Positions 51,964-61,875 are shown, counted from the stretch's first letter. The stretch is DNA of 64,000 nucleotides from a bacterium (GCA_016934955.1 JAFGRY010000028.1:25663-89662); one strand, 5' to 3'. The notes: generated from the letters alone by a model not told the origin. Numbers and translations are program-made.

Positions 51964-54582
51964 ATGATGAAAGACGTTCGCTTGCACCCTGTGTACCGTC
52001 TGTTCGCTCCCCTCACTCTCTGCCTGCTGCTCCTGTCGGCTGTTACGGTGATCGCGGGGGAAGACGACAGCACCGATCCCCGGCTGCGAATGTACAAACG
52101 CCACCTGGAGATGACCCGGCGGTCACCCTTTCGAAACCTGCCATGGCAGTTCATCGGCCCCGTCAATACCAGCGGCAGAATGACCGATGTGGCGGTCGTT
52201 GCCCCCAAGGGCCGGAATTACACCATCTACATCGCGGGAGCATCCGGCGGCGTCTGGAAAACGGATAATGAGGGCGTGACCTGGGTTCCGGTCTTTGAGC
52301 ACGGCATGTCCACTTCCATCGGAGATATCGCGCTCGACCCTTCAGACCCGAATGTCCTCTGGGTGGGTACCGGCGAAGCAAATATTTTCCGCAGCTCCCA
52401 TGCCGGTGCCGGTGTATACAGATCCCCGGACGGCGGAAAGACCTGGCAGCACAAAGGATTGACATCGACGAACACCATTGCCCGCATTGTCGTCCATCCG
52501 GAAAATCCCGATATCGTGTATGTGGCGGCCTCAGGCAATGAATGGACGCATAACCCGGAGCGGGGCGTATACAAGACCATTGACGGCGGAATGACCTGGG
52601 AAAAGGTCAAATACATCGATGAGGAGACTGGCGCCATCGATCTGGTCATGGATCCCTCGGACCCGAACACCCTCTACGCGGCATTCTGGCAGCGGACCAG
52701 ACTGAAATGGAATGATCCCCGCTGCCTTGAAGACCATCAGCACAGCGGTATTTTCAAAACAACCGACGGCGGCGCCTCCTGGACACCGATCAATGACGGT
52801 CTGCTGGCCGCAAACCATCGGGGACGCATCGGCCTCGATCTCTGTGCCGCTCAGCCGCGGACCCTCTATGCCTTTGTCGATAACTACGAAATATATGGAG
52901 AGTATGACGGAGCGGAGACCGATTCCTATGGACGCCCGAGAGGAAAAATGATCAAGGGAGCGACCGTCTACCGCAGCGACAACGGCGGTGAGACCTGGAG
53001 ACAGGTCAGTAAAACCGATGACTATATGACCAGGCTCTCTTCCACTTACGGCTGGGTGTTCGGCCAGATGCGCGTCGATCCGGTCAATCCCGATAAGATT
53101 TACGTTATGGGACTGGGGCTGCATGTAAGCGACGACAGCGGCAGCAGTTTCCGCGCCCTCAGGGGCATGCATGGTGACCATCACGGGCTCTGGATCGACC
53201 CGGAGAACACCGACTACCTGGTAAACGTGAACGACGGCGGCCTCGCCATCTCCTACGACGGCGGCGAGAACTGGCGCACATTCTATGACAACCTGCCCCT
53301 GGTGCAGTTCTTCAATGTCATGTACGATATGGATGAACCATTCCATGTCTACGGATCGGTGCAGGACCACGGCAGCAGACGGGGCGTCGTTGACCTTTCC
53401 CGCGGCCGCGGCCGGATCCCCGCCCTGGAGTGGGAGAATGCTCCCGGCGGAGAAGGCTCCAGCCACGCCATCGACCCCACTAATCCGGACATCGTCTATT
53501 CCGCCGGATTTTACGGCAGCATCAGCCGCACCGATCTCTCCACCGGCGAATATAAAAACATCATGCCCGAAATGGAAGAAGGGTCTCCGAAACTCCGCGG
53601 CCAGTGGGTCGCGCCCTTCATCATCTCTCCCCATAATCCGCGGATCATCTACCTCGGCATGCAGTACCTGTTCAGATCCATGGACAGGGGGGACAGCTGG
53701 GAACGTATCAGCCCCGACCTTACCTGGAATGACCCGAAGAAGATGGGTGATATTCCCTATCAGACAATCTTTACGGTCTCCGAGTCTCCGCTCAAGTTCG
53801 GAATGATATACGCCGGCACCGATGACGGACGGCTGCACGTCACGCTAAACAGCGGTGACACCTGGAAAGAAATCACCAGGGGATTGAAGAAAGATCGCTG
53901 GATATCCCGCGTCGCAGCCTCCGCCTTCGACCTCAACACCGTCTATGTGGCACAGAATGGCAAGAGAAATGACGATTTCACGCCCTATCTCTGGAAATCG
54001 GTGAACGGCGGGAAATCATGGCAGGATATTTCCGGCGGTATCCCCTGCGGGACGGTGAATGTCGTGCGGGAGGACCCCAAAAATCCTGATATCATTTACG
54101 CCGGGACGGACCTGGGCGTGTATGTATCGCTGGACCGCGGCGCCACCTTTTACTCGCTGCCCGGCGACCTGCCGACGACATTCTGTCACGACCTCGTCAT
54201 CCACCCCAGGGATGATATCATGGTCGTCGCCACCCACGGCCGCGGCATGTGGGCTATGGATGTACGGCCGCTGCGGGCGGTTGCTGAAAACAGCGGCAGG
54301 CCGCTGATTTTCGGACTCGATCCTGTACGGATGCCCCGCTGGGGACGGCCCGCGCCGGTGCAGATCGCCTATTATTTGCCTTCCACGGCCGAGGTCTCCC
54401 TCGTGGTGAAAAATGCGGAGGGCTCCATTGTCGCGGAACTAAAAGCCGCCGGAGAAGCCGGATACAACCTCGGCGAGTGGAACATCAGCGGCGGGGAACA
54501 GCGCATCGGACCCGGCACGTACACGGTCGAATTGACCGCGGGCGGCGGGACCGCATCGACGGCGATTTCAATAGAACGCTGA
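51964..54582 (+). CDS. Large secreted sortilin/BNR-type beta-propeller protein
   Basis: The 872-residue protein has a signal peptide (LTLCLLLLSAVTVIAG) and a long series of propeller blades with Asp-box-like units: GGVWKTDNEGVTW, GVYRSPDGGKTW, GVYKTIDGGMTW, GIFKTTDGGASW, VYRSDNGGETW, LWKSVNGGKSW. This places it with VPS10/sortilin-like glycosyl-hydrolase-annotated proteins, common in FCB bacteria. The last 100 residues are a small beta-sandwich (AEVSLVVKNAEGSIVAELKA) that resembles a FlgD-like module without the NPFNP tail. Two ATGs (51964, 51967) follow the strong Shine-Dalgarno. The role is unknown. Confidence 0.88.
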   Translation: MMKDVRLHPVYRLFAPLTLCLLLLSAVTVIAGEDDSTDPRLRMYKRHLEMTRRSPFRNLPWQFIGPVNTSGRMTDVAVVAPKGRNYTIYIAGASGGVWKTDNEGVTWVPVFEHGMSTSIGDIALDPSDPNVLWVGTGEANIFRSSHAGAGVYRSPDGGKTWQHKGLTSTNTIARIVVHPENPDIVYVAASGNEWTHNPERGVYKTIDGGMTWEKVKYIDEETGAIDLVMDPSDPNTLYAAFWQRTRLKWNDPRCLEDHQHSGIFKTTDGGASWTPINDGLLAANHRGRIGLDLCAAQPRTLYAFVDNYEIYGEYDGAETDSYGRPRGKMIKGATVYRSDNGGETWRQVSKTDDYMTRLSSTYGWVFGQMRVDPVNPDKIYVMGLGLHVSDDSGSSFRALRGMHGDHHGLWIDPENTDYLVNVNDGGLAISYDGGENWRTFYDNLPLVQFFNVMYDMDEPFHVYGSVQDHGSRRGVVDLSRGRGRIPALEWENAPGGEGSSHAIDPTNPDIVYSAGFYGSISRTDLSTGEYKNIMPEMEEGSPKLRGQWVAPFIISPHNPRIIYLGMQYLFRSMDRGDSWERISPDLTWNDPKKMGDIPYQTIFTVSESPLKFGMIYAGTDDGRLHVTLNSGDTWKEITRGLKKDRWISRVAASAFDLNTVYVAQNGKRNDDFTPYLWKSVNGGKSWQDISGGIPCGTVNVVREDPKNPDIIYAGTDLGVYVSLDRGATFYSLPGDLPTTFCHDLVIHPRDDIMVVATHGRGMWAMDVRPLRAVAENSGRPLIFGLDPVRMPRWGRPAPVQIAYYLPSTAEVSLVVKNAEGSIVAELKAAGEAGYNLGEWNISGGEQRIGPGTYTVELTAGGGTASTAISIER

Positions 54583-54605
54583 TCGCTGTCCGGGGAAGAA
54601 TGCAG

Positions 54606-54640
54606 CAGGCCCGCGGAACCGGTTCCGCGGGCCTGTTTTA
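54606..54640 (+). terminator. Strong hairpin terminator after the repeat protein
   Basis: A perfect 15-bp inverted repeat, CAGGCCCGCGGAACC (54606-54620) directly joined to GGTTCCGCGGGCCTG (54621-54635), is followed by TTTTA. It lies between convergent genes and could serve both. Confidence 0.9.
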
Positions 54641-54657
54641 TATATCACGAGAGGGGA

Positions 54658-55458
54658 TCAGTCATCGGACAGGTGCGGAAAGCAATCATCGATCTTCGCA
54701 TTCGCCAGGTCGATGAGAAACGCGCTGATACGTTCGATGATCACATCAAGATACCGGCGTCCTTTGTCAGCGGAGGCCGCCGCAGGATCTCCCGCGGCGC
54801 AATGATCGTTGAGCCGGGAGAACCGCCGGCTGGTGTACACCCAGCCCCGCTGAAGCGCCTCGAACCTGAAGGGCCTGACCCGGCCGTTCCCCGCGGCCGC
54901 CGGATCGTTCACGAGCTCCGGATGGATCGCCATGGCCACCGACGTTTCCATCTCGCCGGCATGGTCGTCTGCCATACTGAATATTTCCCCATACACATCA
55001 CCGCCCACGGTCCACCAGTCGCAGAGGAACAGATGCGCCCCTCCATCGGCCTGGAGGCGCCGGACCAGCGGGGTAAAATCGTTGCCGCCATGGCCGTTGA
55101 CGATAAGAATCTTGTGAATACGGTAATGAACAAGGGAGCCCACAAGATCGGCGATCAGGGCATCCAGGACGGACTGGGACACATGCATCGCCAGGGGGAA
55201 ATCCTGAAGATTGCGGTCGACGCCGTAGGGGATCACCGGGAGACAGATGACCGCCCCGGTCTTTTCCCAAGCGATCCTGCAGCACTCCTCAGCGACATAG
55301 GCGGTATGCAGATGGTCCTGCCCCTGGGGAAGATGATAGTTATGGGGTTCGGTCGCCCCTGCCGGTATGACGGCGACCTCAGGCATCCGCTTCCTGAGTT
55401 CGGCCAGATTGGTTTCAGACAGCATCCAGCGACGCATGGTGTTCCCGGCCGCCATCAT
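54658..55458 (-). CDS. Creatininase-family amidohydrolase
   Basis: This 266-residue enzyme has the metal-binding segments of the family: IPAGATEPHNYHLPQGQDHL (Glu, His, Asp), IVNGHGGNDF and DDHAGEMETS (Glu). Creatininase relatives open cyclic amides, including creatinine and mycofactocin or riboflavin intermediates, so the substrate is not determined. The start at 55458 follows directly on the stop codon of the upstream gene. Confidence 0.88.
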   Translation of the reverse strand: MMAAGNTMRRWMLSETNLAELRKRMPEVAVIPAGATEPHNYHLPQGQDHLHTAYVAEECCRIAWEKTGAVICLPVIPYGVDRNLQDFPLAMHVSQSVLDALIADLVGSLVHYRIHKILIVNGHGGNDFTPLVRRLQADGGAHLFLCDWWTVGGDVYGEIFSMADDHAGEMETSVAMAIHPELVNDPAAAGNGRVRPFRFEALQRGWVYTSRRFSRLNDHCAAGDPAAASADKGRRYLDVIIERISAFLIDLANAKIDDCFPHLSDD

Positions 55459-56343
55459 CTAAAAATCGGCCCCCTGCAGTTCGATGCTCTGAATTGTCGG
55501 ATAGTAGACCCGCTCGAACCGATCCCGGTATGGACGAAGGGACCGCTCCAGTGGGGACGGCAGCCCGTCCTGCCAGGGGAGCCGCAGCCTGTCGTTCTCG
55601 AGGTTTGACAGTTCCCTGTTCAGGGAAGCCTTCCAGCCCGCCGCAGGCAGGCCGCCGGCGACCGATTCATCAAGCGAATTCTCGAAGGCCCTGATCATGA
55701 ACCGCCGTATCTGCCGGCGCATGTTCCGTATGCGGTCATCCCTTGCGTCACCGGAACCGTCGCTCTCGTCTCTGTCGGACCGCCATTCGAACCGGCCGCC
55801 GTTTTCAGCATCTCCCGTGAGCGGAAAATCGGGGCCGTCGTCAAGCGGCTTGCCCAGCCATGAATAATAGGCGGTTATGTATATGTATGAATACTCGCCC
55901 AGGCCCATTTCCTGCGTGAGCAGAATCCGGTTGCGCATAATGAAATAGCGGGCGATCCGGGGGATGAGATCGAAGCCCTTTCCCACAATTTTCATAACAT
56001 CGCGGAACGACTCTTCGTCATTGTCGTCCATCTCATCGGCTTTCACCGTCAGTTCTTCGATACTGTTCTCCAGGTCAGCGGCATAGACGGAAAGACTGTC
56101 CCGAACGGTGAAAAACGTCTCAAGGCGCCCGGCGGAAAGTGTGCCATCGAGGGGCGGGACGTAATCCTCGACCCTGCCGAACCGGTCCTCAAGTTTCTGA
56201 AGGGTTATCTCTGCGTCCTGTATGCCCTGCACGGTATCCTTTACCAAAAAATACCCTCCAACCAGCAGCACCAAGCCGATGATTACCAGTACTCCGCATC
56301 CGATACCACACCCGATAAGCCATTTTGAGGATGTACTGCTCAT
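55459..56343 (-). CDS. Membrane-anchored protein of unknown function
   Basis: The 294-residue product from the ATG at 56343 (AAGGAG upstream) has one helix at residues 8-32 (LIGCGIGCGVLVIIGLVLLV) and a mostly helical, highly charged extracytoplasmic part. A coiled-coil-like stretch (LQKLEDRFGRVEDYV) precedes a central region rich in Asp/Glu. I do not recognise the family. It is translationally joined to the creatininase gene, so the two may act together. Confidence 0.6.
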   Translation of the reverse strand: MSSTSSKWLIGCGIGCGVLVIIGLVLLVGGYFLVKDTVQGIQDAEITLQKLEDRFGRVEDYVPPLDGTLSAGRLETFFTVRDSLSVYAADLENSIEELTVKADEMDDNDEESFRDVMKIVGKGFDLIPRIARYFIMRNRILLTQEMGLGEYSYIYITAYYSWLGKPLDDGPDFPLTGDAENGGRFEWRSDRDESDGSGDARDDRIRNMRRQIRRFMIRAFENSLDESVAGGLPAAGWKASLNRELSNLENDRLRLPWQDGLPSPLERSLRPYRDRFERVYYPTIQSIELQGADF

Positions 56344-56508
56344 GGCACTCTCCTTGACGTGATGTGAGATGTATACTCGTATAATACATACTCTCTCAGG
56401 GAATTGCAAGCGGTAATTAAAACCGGGAACAGGAAAAACCATTTGAATTTTACCCGAATTTATCGTTTCTTACACCCATCGGAACAATTATTACACGAGA
56501 GGAATCCC

Positions 56509-58605
56509 ATGAAACAGATCGTCACCCTATTACTCATCCTTGTCCTCGGTACGGGGCTGGCCGCCCAGGACACGGAAAATCCGTTTTTCCGTGCGTTTGC
56601 CACACCCTTCGGTGTGCCCGATTTTGACCAGATCAGGTACGAACACTACCTCCCCGCGTTTCAGGCCGGCATGCAGCAGCAGAAAGACGAAATCGCCGCC
56701 ATCGTTTCAAACCCGGAGGTGCCCACGTTTGAAAACACGATCCTTGCGCTCGAGCGAAGCGGCCGTCTCCTCGACCGGGTCAGCAATGTCTTCTTCGTCC
56801 TGAACGGTTCCATGGCAACCGATGAGATGCAGGAAATCAACAATACCGTCACCCCCCTGCTCGCCAAACACGGCAATGAGATCAGCATGAACGCCGACCT
56901 CTTCAAACGGGTGAAGGCGGTCTACGAGCAGAAGGATATCCTGCCGCTCCAGGGCGAGGATCTGGTGTTGCTCAAAGAGACATACAAAGGATTCGTCCGG
57001 AACGGCGCCGATCTTCAGGGAGAGAAGAAGGAACGGGTAAAGAAAATCAATGAAGAACTCTCCATGCTCACCCTTACCTTCGGCCAGCATCTTCTCAAGG
57101 AAAACGCAACATTCATGCTCATTATCGATGATGAAGCCGATCTGGCGGGGCTTCCCCAGTCGGTGATCGATGTTGCAGCCCAGGATGCAAAAGACCGCGG
57201 TCAGGACGGGAAATGGGTTTTCACGCTCATGCGCTCGAGCATCGAGCCCTTCCTCACCTACTCTGAAAAACGGGATCTGCGGGAAAAAATATATAAGGGA
57301 TACATAAACAAAGGCGACAACAACAACGAGCTCGACAACAAAAAAATCGCAGCCCGCATCGCCGCCCTTCGGGTAGAGAAAGCCACTATCATGGGATATG
57401 ATTCCCATGCTGATTTCGTGCTTGAAGAAAATATGGCGAAAACACCGGCAAACGTCTACAGGCTCCTCGATCAGATCTGGAAACCGGCAATCGCCCGGGC
57501 AAAAGAAGAAGCCGGGGAACTGCAGGGAATGATAAAAAAGGACGGCGGCTCATTCTCACTGCAGCCCTGGGACTGGTGGTACTACGCGGAAAAACTGAAA
57601 AAAGAGAAATATGCGCTCGACAACGAAATGATCAAGCCCTACTTCGAGCTGAACAATGTCATCGAGGGCGTTTTCTACGTGGCGAACCGGCTCTATGGAC
57701 TGCATTTCATCGAGCGGCACGATATTCCCGCATACCATAAGGATGTGCGGGTCTATGAAGTTGAAGAAGCCGACGGCACCCATGTGGGCGTTCTCTACCT
57801 GGACTATTTCGCCCGGCAGATAAAGCGGGGCGGAGCCTGGATGAACTCATTCAACAAACAGTCGAACATGGACGGCAGGGCGGTGTATCCGGTTATCACC
57901 AATAATCTCAACCTTGCCAATCCGGGACCGGGCAAACCGGTGTTCATGACCTTTGACCAGGTTTCCACGCTTTTCCATGAATTCGGTCACGGCCTGCACG
58001 GTCTGCTTTCCAAATGCACCTACAACAGCCTTTCGGGCACCTCCGTCTCCAGAGATTTCGTGGAGCTGCCCTCTCAGATCATGGAACACTGGTGCGGACA
58101 TCCCGACGTGCTGAAAGTGTACGCGAAACACTACCAGACCGGGGAACCGATCCCCCAGGAACTGATCGACAAGATCGAAAAAGCCGGACACTTCAACCAG
58201 GGATTCGTCACCTCCGAATATCTGGCGGCCTGTTATCTCGACCTGGCCTGGCATACCCTGACTGAACCGGTGGAGCACAACGCCCTGACATTCGAGAATA
58301 AAACGATGAAAAAGATCGGACTCATCGATGAAATAACGGTGCGCTATCGCACCCCCTATTTCGCCCATATATTCTCCGGCGGATACGCCTCCGGCTATTA
58401 CGCCTATATCTGGTCGGAAGTACTCGACTGCGACGCCTTCGCCGCATTCACGGAAACATCGCTGTTCGATCAGAAAACAGCCGCCGCGTTCCGCAGGAAC
58501 ATTCTCGAAAAAGGCGGCACGGAAGATCCGGCGGCACTTTACCGGCAATTCCGGGGCAAGGAGCCAGATGTGAAATATCTGCTGCAGAACCGGGGACTTA
58601 ATTAG
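56509..58605 (+). CDS. M3-family metallopeptidase (peptidyl-dipeptidase Dcp-like)
   Basis: The 698-residue product from the ATG at 56509 has a signal peptide (QIVTLLLILVLGTGLAAQ) and begins the mature part with NPFFRAFATPFGVPDFDQIR, typical of Dcp. The zinc site is HEFGH at residues 490-494 (STLFHEFGHGLHGLLS), with the third ligand Glu about 25 residues later in the ELPSQIMEHW segment. It removes dipeptides from C-termini or cuts small peptides, here in the periplasm or outside. No neighbour suggests a special peptide. A hairpin terminator follows. Confidence 0.93.
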   Translation: MKQIVTLLLILVLGTGLAAQDTENPFFRAFATPFGVPDFDQIRYEHYLPAFQAGMQQQKDEIAAIVSNPEVPTFENTILALERSGRLLDRVSNVFFVLNGSMATDEMQEINNTVTPLLAKHGNEISMNADLFKRVKAVYEQKDILPLQGEDLVLLKETYKGFVRNGADLQGEKKERVKKINEELSMLTLTFGQHLLKENATFMLIIDDEADLAGLPQSVIDVAAQDAKDRGQDGKWVFTLMRSSIEPFLTYSEKRDLREKIYKGYINKGDNNNELDNKKIAARIAALRVEKATIMGYDSHADFVLEENMAKTPANVYRLLDQIWKPAIARAKEEAGELQGMIKKDGGSFSLQPWDWWYYAEKLKKEKYALDNEMIKPYFELNNVIEGVFYVANRLYGLHFIERHDIPAYHKDVRVYEVEEADGTHVGVLYLDYFARQIKRGGAWMNSFNKQSNMDGRAVYPVITNNLNLANPGPGKPVFMTFDQVSTLFHEFGHGLHGLLSKCTYNSLSGTSVSRDFVELPSQIMEHWCGHPDVLKVYAKHYQTGEPIPQELIDKIEKAGHFNQGFVTSEYLAACYLDLAWHTLTEPVEHNALTFENKTMKKIGLIDEITVRYRTPYFAHIFSGGYASGYYAYIWSEVLDCDAFAAFTETSLFDQKTAAAFRRNILEKGGTEDPAALYRQFRGKEPDVKYLLQNRGLN

Positions 58606-58685
58606 TGCGCCTGTGAACGGCTTCCGGCGACGCACCACCTTTTCGGTATCGGGAGCGGTACAATAACCGGCACGTGAAGCGATAT

Positions 58686-58720
58686 CCGCCGGACAGTGAG
58701 AGCTGTCCGGCGGTTTTTTT
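58686..58720 (+). terminator. Rho-independent terminator after the M3 peptidase
   Basis: CCGCCGGACAG (58686-58696) and CTGTCCGGCGG (58703-58713) form an 11-bp stem with a 6-base loop, followed by seven T's. Confidence 0.95.
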
Positions 58721-58796
58721 GTTGCAATTATTCCCGTCACGCTATATATTGCCCTATACCTTTGCACACCACAATTGATAAGATGAGGGACGTGCC

Positions 58797-60050
58797 ATGT
58801 TCCAGTCCACCAGCTTTCTGAATGTGCTGCTGTCCATTCTGTTCTTCCCCCTCTATTTTCAAAGTCAGTTCATCGACTTTTCCTGGGGGGTATTCGATCC
58901 GGTATGGATGCAGATACTCAAACGTGTTTTCCTGCTTCTGCCGGTGCTGATCCTGATCGGCGCCTGCTGGCTGACCATCGTTGCCCTGCTGACCGTGGTC
59001 TTTCGGCACAAGCGGCAGCATTTCATTGTCGCTCTCGTTCTTGCCTGGTGGGATCTGGGGAAATCGATCGTTGCCGCCTGGGGCGGAGTCTTTCGTTTTC
59101 TGCTCACCCTTATCTTCACCATTCTCGGGCTGCTGAAGCTGGTGGCTCTCTGGCTCTGGTCCATTATCAGGGACATCATTTTCCTGCCCTTCCGGCTGCT
59201 GGGCCTGCTCGGGAAAAACGTCGCCACCAGCACGGTGCCCTGGGTGGCGGTCGTCCTCACCCTTTTCTGGTGTATCATCGAGGCAACCATCTTCACCTAT
59301 GTGATGACGCCCCTGGTAATCGATGTCTTTTCAAACATCACCGGCACCATGCTCTCCCTCTATGCCGTGCGCATTCCCCTGTTTATTTTTCTCTTTTTCA
59401 TCGTACTCGGCAGTTATGCTGTTCTTTCATCGTTTCTGGACACGGCCAAACAGAAAAAAATCTCCTCCACCATCGGGATCGGCTTCATCGAAGTCATCGT
59501 TCTCATGGTGGAGGTGCTCTTTCTCTACCGGGAATTCGTGGACTCCCTGGTTCCCTGGTTCGCCCAGTACTCGGAAAATTTCGAGCTGGGCATCGCCTGG
59601 ACAATCCTGATCGCCGCCTTTGTCTGGTTCGGCATCCGCAGCCTCTCCTGGTTTCTCTTTGCTGAATACGGAACACCGACACTGCTTGCCATCATACAGG
59701 GAAAAGGCATCCTCCTGGAACAGCAGCGGTCCCTTGACAAACAGCCTGTCCATCTGCTGGAATCGACAACGACATTCCTGAAGACACTTCGTTCCGACTC
59801 TGAGTGGATTCGGCAAAAAGGTGAAGATGTGGTGAGCGCTCTCATGCTCCCGCCGCTGCAGGTGATCGCGGCCGGACTGAATTTTATCGTTCTCCTGCTG
59901 ACCGCCGCACCCCTGTTTGAGGTTCCCTTCGAGAGCATTCGTGACATCAGGCCCTCCAGCCATCTCGTGCAGCAGGCGATCGGCGCCAAGGGCAGGGAAC
60001 CGAAATCTGCGTCACGTCAGGATGATTACACCAAAAACCGGGAGGTATGA
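58797..60050 (+). CDS. Polytopic membrane protein, unknown function
   Basis: The 417-residue product has about 8 hydrophobic segments in pairs (FLNVLLSILFFPLYF, FLLLPVLILIGACWLTIVAL, FLLTLIFTILGLLKLVALW, VPWVAVVLTLFWCIIEATIF and others). The last 110 residues are soluble until a final helix (LQVIAAGLNFIVLLLTAAPL). I recognise no family or transport motif. Its stop overlaps the start of the lipoprotein gene, so the two proteins probably form a complex at the inner membrane. Confidence 0.65.
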   Translation: MFQSTSFLNVLLSILFFPLYFQSQFIDFSWGVFDPVWMQILKRVFLLLPVLILIGACWLTIVALLTVVFRHKRQHFIVALVLAWWDLGKSIVAAWGGVFRFLLTLIFTILGLLKLVALWLWSIIRDIIFLPFRLLGLLGKNVATSTVPWVAVVLTLFWCIIEATIFTYVMTPLVIDVFSNITGTMLSLYAVRIPLFIFLFFIVLGSYAVLSSFLDTAKQKKISSTIGIGFIEVIVLMVEVLFLYREFVDSLVPWFAQYSENFELGIAWTILIAAFVWFGIRSLSWFLFAEYGTPTLLAIIQGKGILLEQQRSLDKQPVHLLESTTTFLKTLRSDSEWIRQKGEDVVSALMLPPLQVIAAGLNFIVLLLTAAPLFEVPFESIRDIRPSSHLVQQAIGAKGREPKSASRQDDYTKNREV

Positions 60051-60820
60051 TGAAACGGAGACATCTCCTTTACGGCCTTGTCATTCTGCTGCTGATGATA
60101 CCCATGGCCTGTGACTGGTCGGGCGGCGGAGAAGCCCGCCCCCGTCTCTCCCTCTTCATCGGGGTGGACATCAGCGGCTCTTTTATCAAAAGCGGCTACT
60201 TCGACGACTCCCTTGATTTCCTGGCCCATTATATCCATGCGCATCTCAACGGATACGGCGGGCTTGAAAAACCGAATGTGCTCTTTGTCGGATCGATCGG
60301 GGGAGCCAAAGCCGATGAACCCAAGACATTCTATCCGATCCACACGTTCGCGAATAAAACCGTTGAAGAGATCCGGTCACAGCTGGCGGAGATATTCCCC
60401 AAAGACGAGGTCAATCCCTTCACCGATTACAACGCATTTTTCGAACAGGTGGCGCTCACCGTGAAAAACCGCAACCTGGTGCTGCGGCCCATTTCCGTGG
60501 TGATGATCAGCGACGGAAAGCCCGATATCGATGCCACTGCCGCGACTGACTTCCGCAGCCTGGTGGTGCGGCCGCTTGAGCGTCTGGCCCGCAATGTCAC
60601 CATCCGTCTGCTCTACACGGACGCGGTTACCGGCAAAAACTGGCAGACCCGGGTCCCCCGCCGAAGAGTGAAAATATGGACACAGGACGCCAATGTCATG
60701 GTCTCCTGGAAGGATCCCGGCATCCTGCAGCCGGACACGCCGCCTTCAGAGCAGAAGCGGTTCTTTACCTGGATCGAGGAAAATGTCGATTTCGGCGTAC
60801 GGGCGCAGCGCGTGGACTGA
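60047..60820 (+). CDS. Lipoprotein with von Willebrand A-like fold
   Basis: The 257-residue product has a lipobox (LVILLLMIPMACD) and then LFIGVDISGSFIKSGYFDD, where DISGS matches the DxSxS metal site of VWA domains. PISVVMISDGKPDID and TDYNAFFEQVALTV provide the other expected Asp/Thr positions. Its C-terminus is a short beta region (VKIWTQDANVMVSW). VWA lipoproteins often link to membrane AAA or protease complexes, but here the only partner is the preceding polytopic protein. Confidence 0.7.
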   Translation: MMKRRHLLYGLVILLLMIPMACDWSGGGEARPRLSLFIGVDISGSFIKSGYFDDSLDFLAHYIHAHLNGYGGLEKPNVLFVGSIGGAKADEPKTFYPIHTFANKTVEEIRSQLAEIFPKDEVNPFTDYNAFFEQVALTVKNRNLVLRPISVVMISDGKPDIDATAATDFRSLVVRPLERLARNVTIRLLYTDAVTGKNWQTRVPRRRVKIWTQDANVMVSWKDPGILQPDTPPSEQKRFFTWIEENVDFGVRAQRVD

Positions 60821-60835
60821 ACCCTTTTTCATTTT

Positions 60836-60873
60836 AAAAAACCCTCCGGGAATCATCCCGGAGGGTTTTTTTG
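60836..60873. terminator. Bidirectional hairpin terminator
   Basis: AAAAACCCTCCGGG ends at 60850 and pairs with CCCGGAGGGTTTTT starting at 60857; the loop is AATCAT. Both flanks supply an A/T tract. It separates the VWA-like gene from the convergent M15 gene. Confidence 0.93.
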
Positions 60874-60910
60874 TACCAAGGGCCTGAATAACCGGCTCCC
60901 GACCGCTGGA

Positions 60911-61765
60911 TCAGGGCTCCGGTTCGGCATGCCCGCCGGCAGCCGGCAGGAGCAGTTCCGGCCGGTATTCGAAATGGATCGTGTCAAAATGGACCCATTT
61001 GCCCCCCCAGACGAAGCCGTGCATTTCAAAGGCGTCGATCACGGGCTGAGGCGGCGCCCATCGTCTTTCCAGCGGAATCCGGTACCAGGTTTCGGGATAG
61101 AACACTCTGCTCCAGCGCCAGAACACCTGTTTGCCGTGGTATAAGCACGGCACTAGATCCAGGGCCAGCCCGAAGGAGTGAAGACTGACATTACCGTCGA
61201 ATCCTTTTGTGTTGCGCCGCTGAAAGGAATAGACGATGTCAAGCTCAGAGAGAAACCGTCGTACCGCCTCGTCCTCGAGGGCCGCTTCTCTGATATCGCG
61301 CTCCACCGCGGCCAGGGGCTCATGGCAGACACTGTTCATGAAAATAAAATGGTCCAGGAATCGGCCCTCCCGGCACTGTTTCCGCACCTCTTTTTCGGAA
61401 TCCCCGAAGAGCGAATCCCAGAGGTCGGGCGCAAGCAGCGTTTTTTCACGGTAGGGTCTGACGCCGGCAAGTATGCCCCGCGGATACAGATCCCACTGTG
61501 TTCCGTACCGGGATAATTCGGGCAGCCGGGAGGCATGGACAAGCCTGCCGCCTGCCACGTGGATCGTATCACCCCGGACGATCAGCACCGGATTCGTTCC
61601 GGCCCAGATGACATCCTCAATCCGCTCGCCGTACACATCGCGAAGGACAGCGATACGCATCTGCAGTTCGCGCCCGGTGTTCGGCCGGGCATCAGCGGGG
61701 CCGCCGGCCGGAAGCGGGGGCAGCAGCAGGAGCAATGAGAAAAAAAACCGTACAATAGTGATCAT
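60911..61765 (-). CDS. M15-family peptidase (D-Ala-D-Ala carboxypeptidase-like), exported
   Basis: The 284-residue product from the ATG at 61765 has a signal peptide (VRFFFSLLLLLPPLPAGGPA). The zinc site is SLHSFGLALDL (His, Asp) and HFDTIHFEYRPELL (HxxH), the M15 pattern of VanY/L,D- or D,D-carboxypeptidases and endolysins. It should trim peptidoglycan stem peptides in the periplasm. The region before the catalytic part (residues 30-150) has a mixed fold without a known domain. Confidence 0.85.
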   Translation of the reverse strand: MITIVRFFFSLLLLLPPLPAGGPADARPNTGRELQMRIAVLRDVYGERIEDVIWAGTNPVLIVRGDTIHVAGGRLVHASRLPELSRYGTQWDLYPRGILAGVRPYREKTLLAPDLWDSLFGDSEKEVRKQCREGRFLDHFIFMNSVCHEPLAAVERDIREAALEDEAVRRFLSELDIVYSFQRRNTKGFDGNVSLHSFGLALDLVPCLYHGKQVFWRWSRVFYPETWYRIPLERRWAPPQPVIDAFEMHGFVWGGKWVHFDTIHFEYRPELLLPAAGGHAEPEP

Positions 61766-61875
61766 AGGCGGACTTCGAATTCCCGGCTGTCCATGGATTC
61801 TCTCCCCATAACATACGAATCCCGCACCGCTGACGCAACCGCTTTTCTTTTCCCGGGCGACCGGACCGGCAGATA

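Noticed and set aside
52531..53838. 435-codon minus-strand frame
   Set aside because: Antisense to the large repeat protein; arises from its GC-rich codon use.
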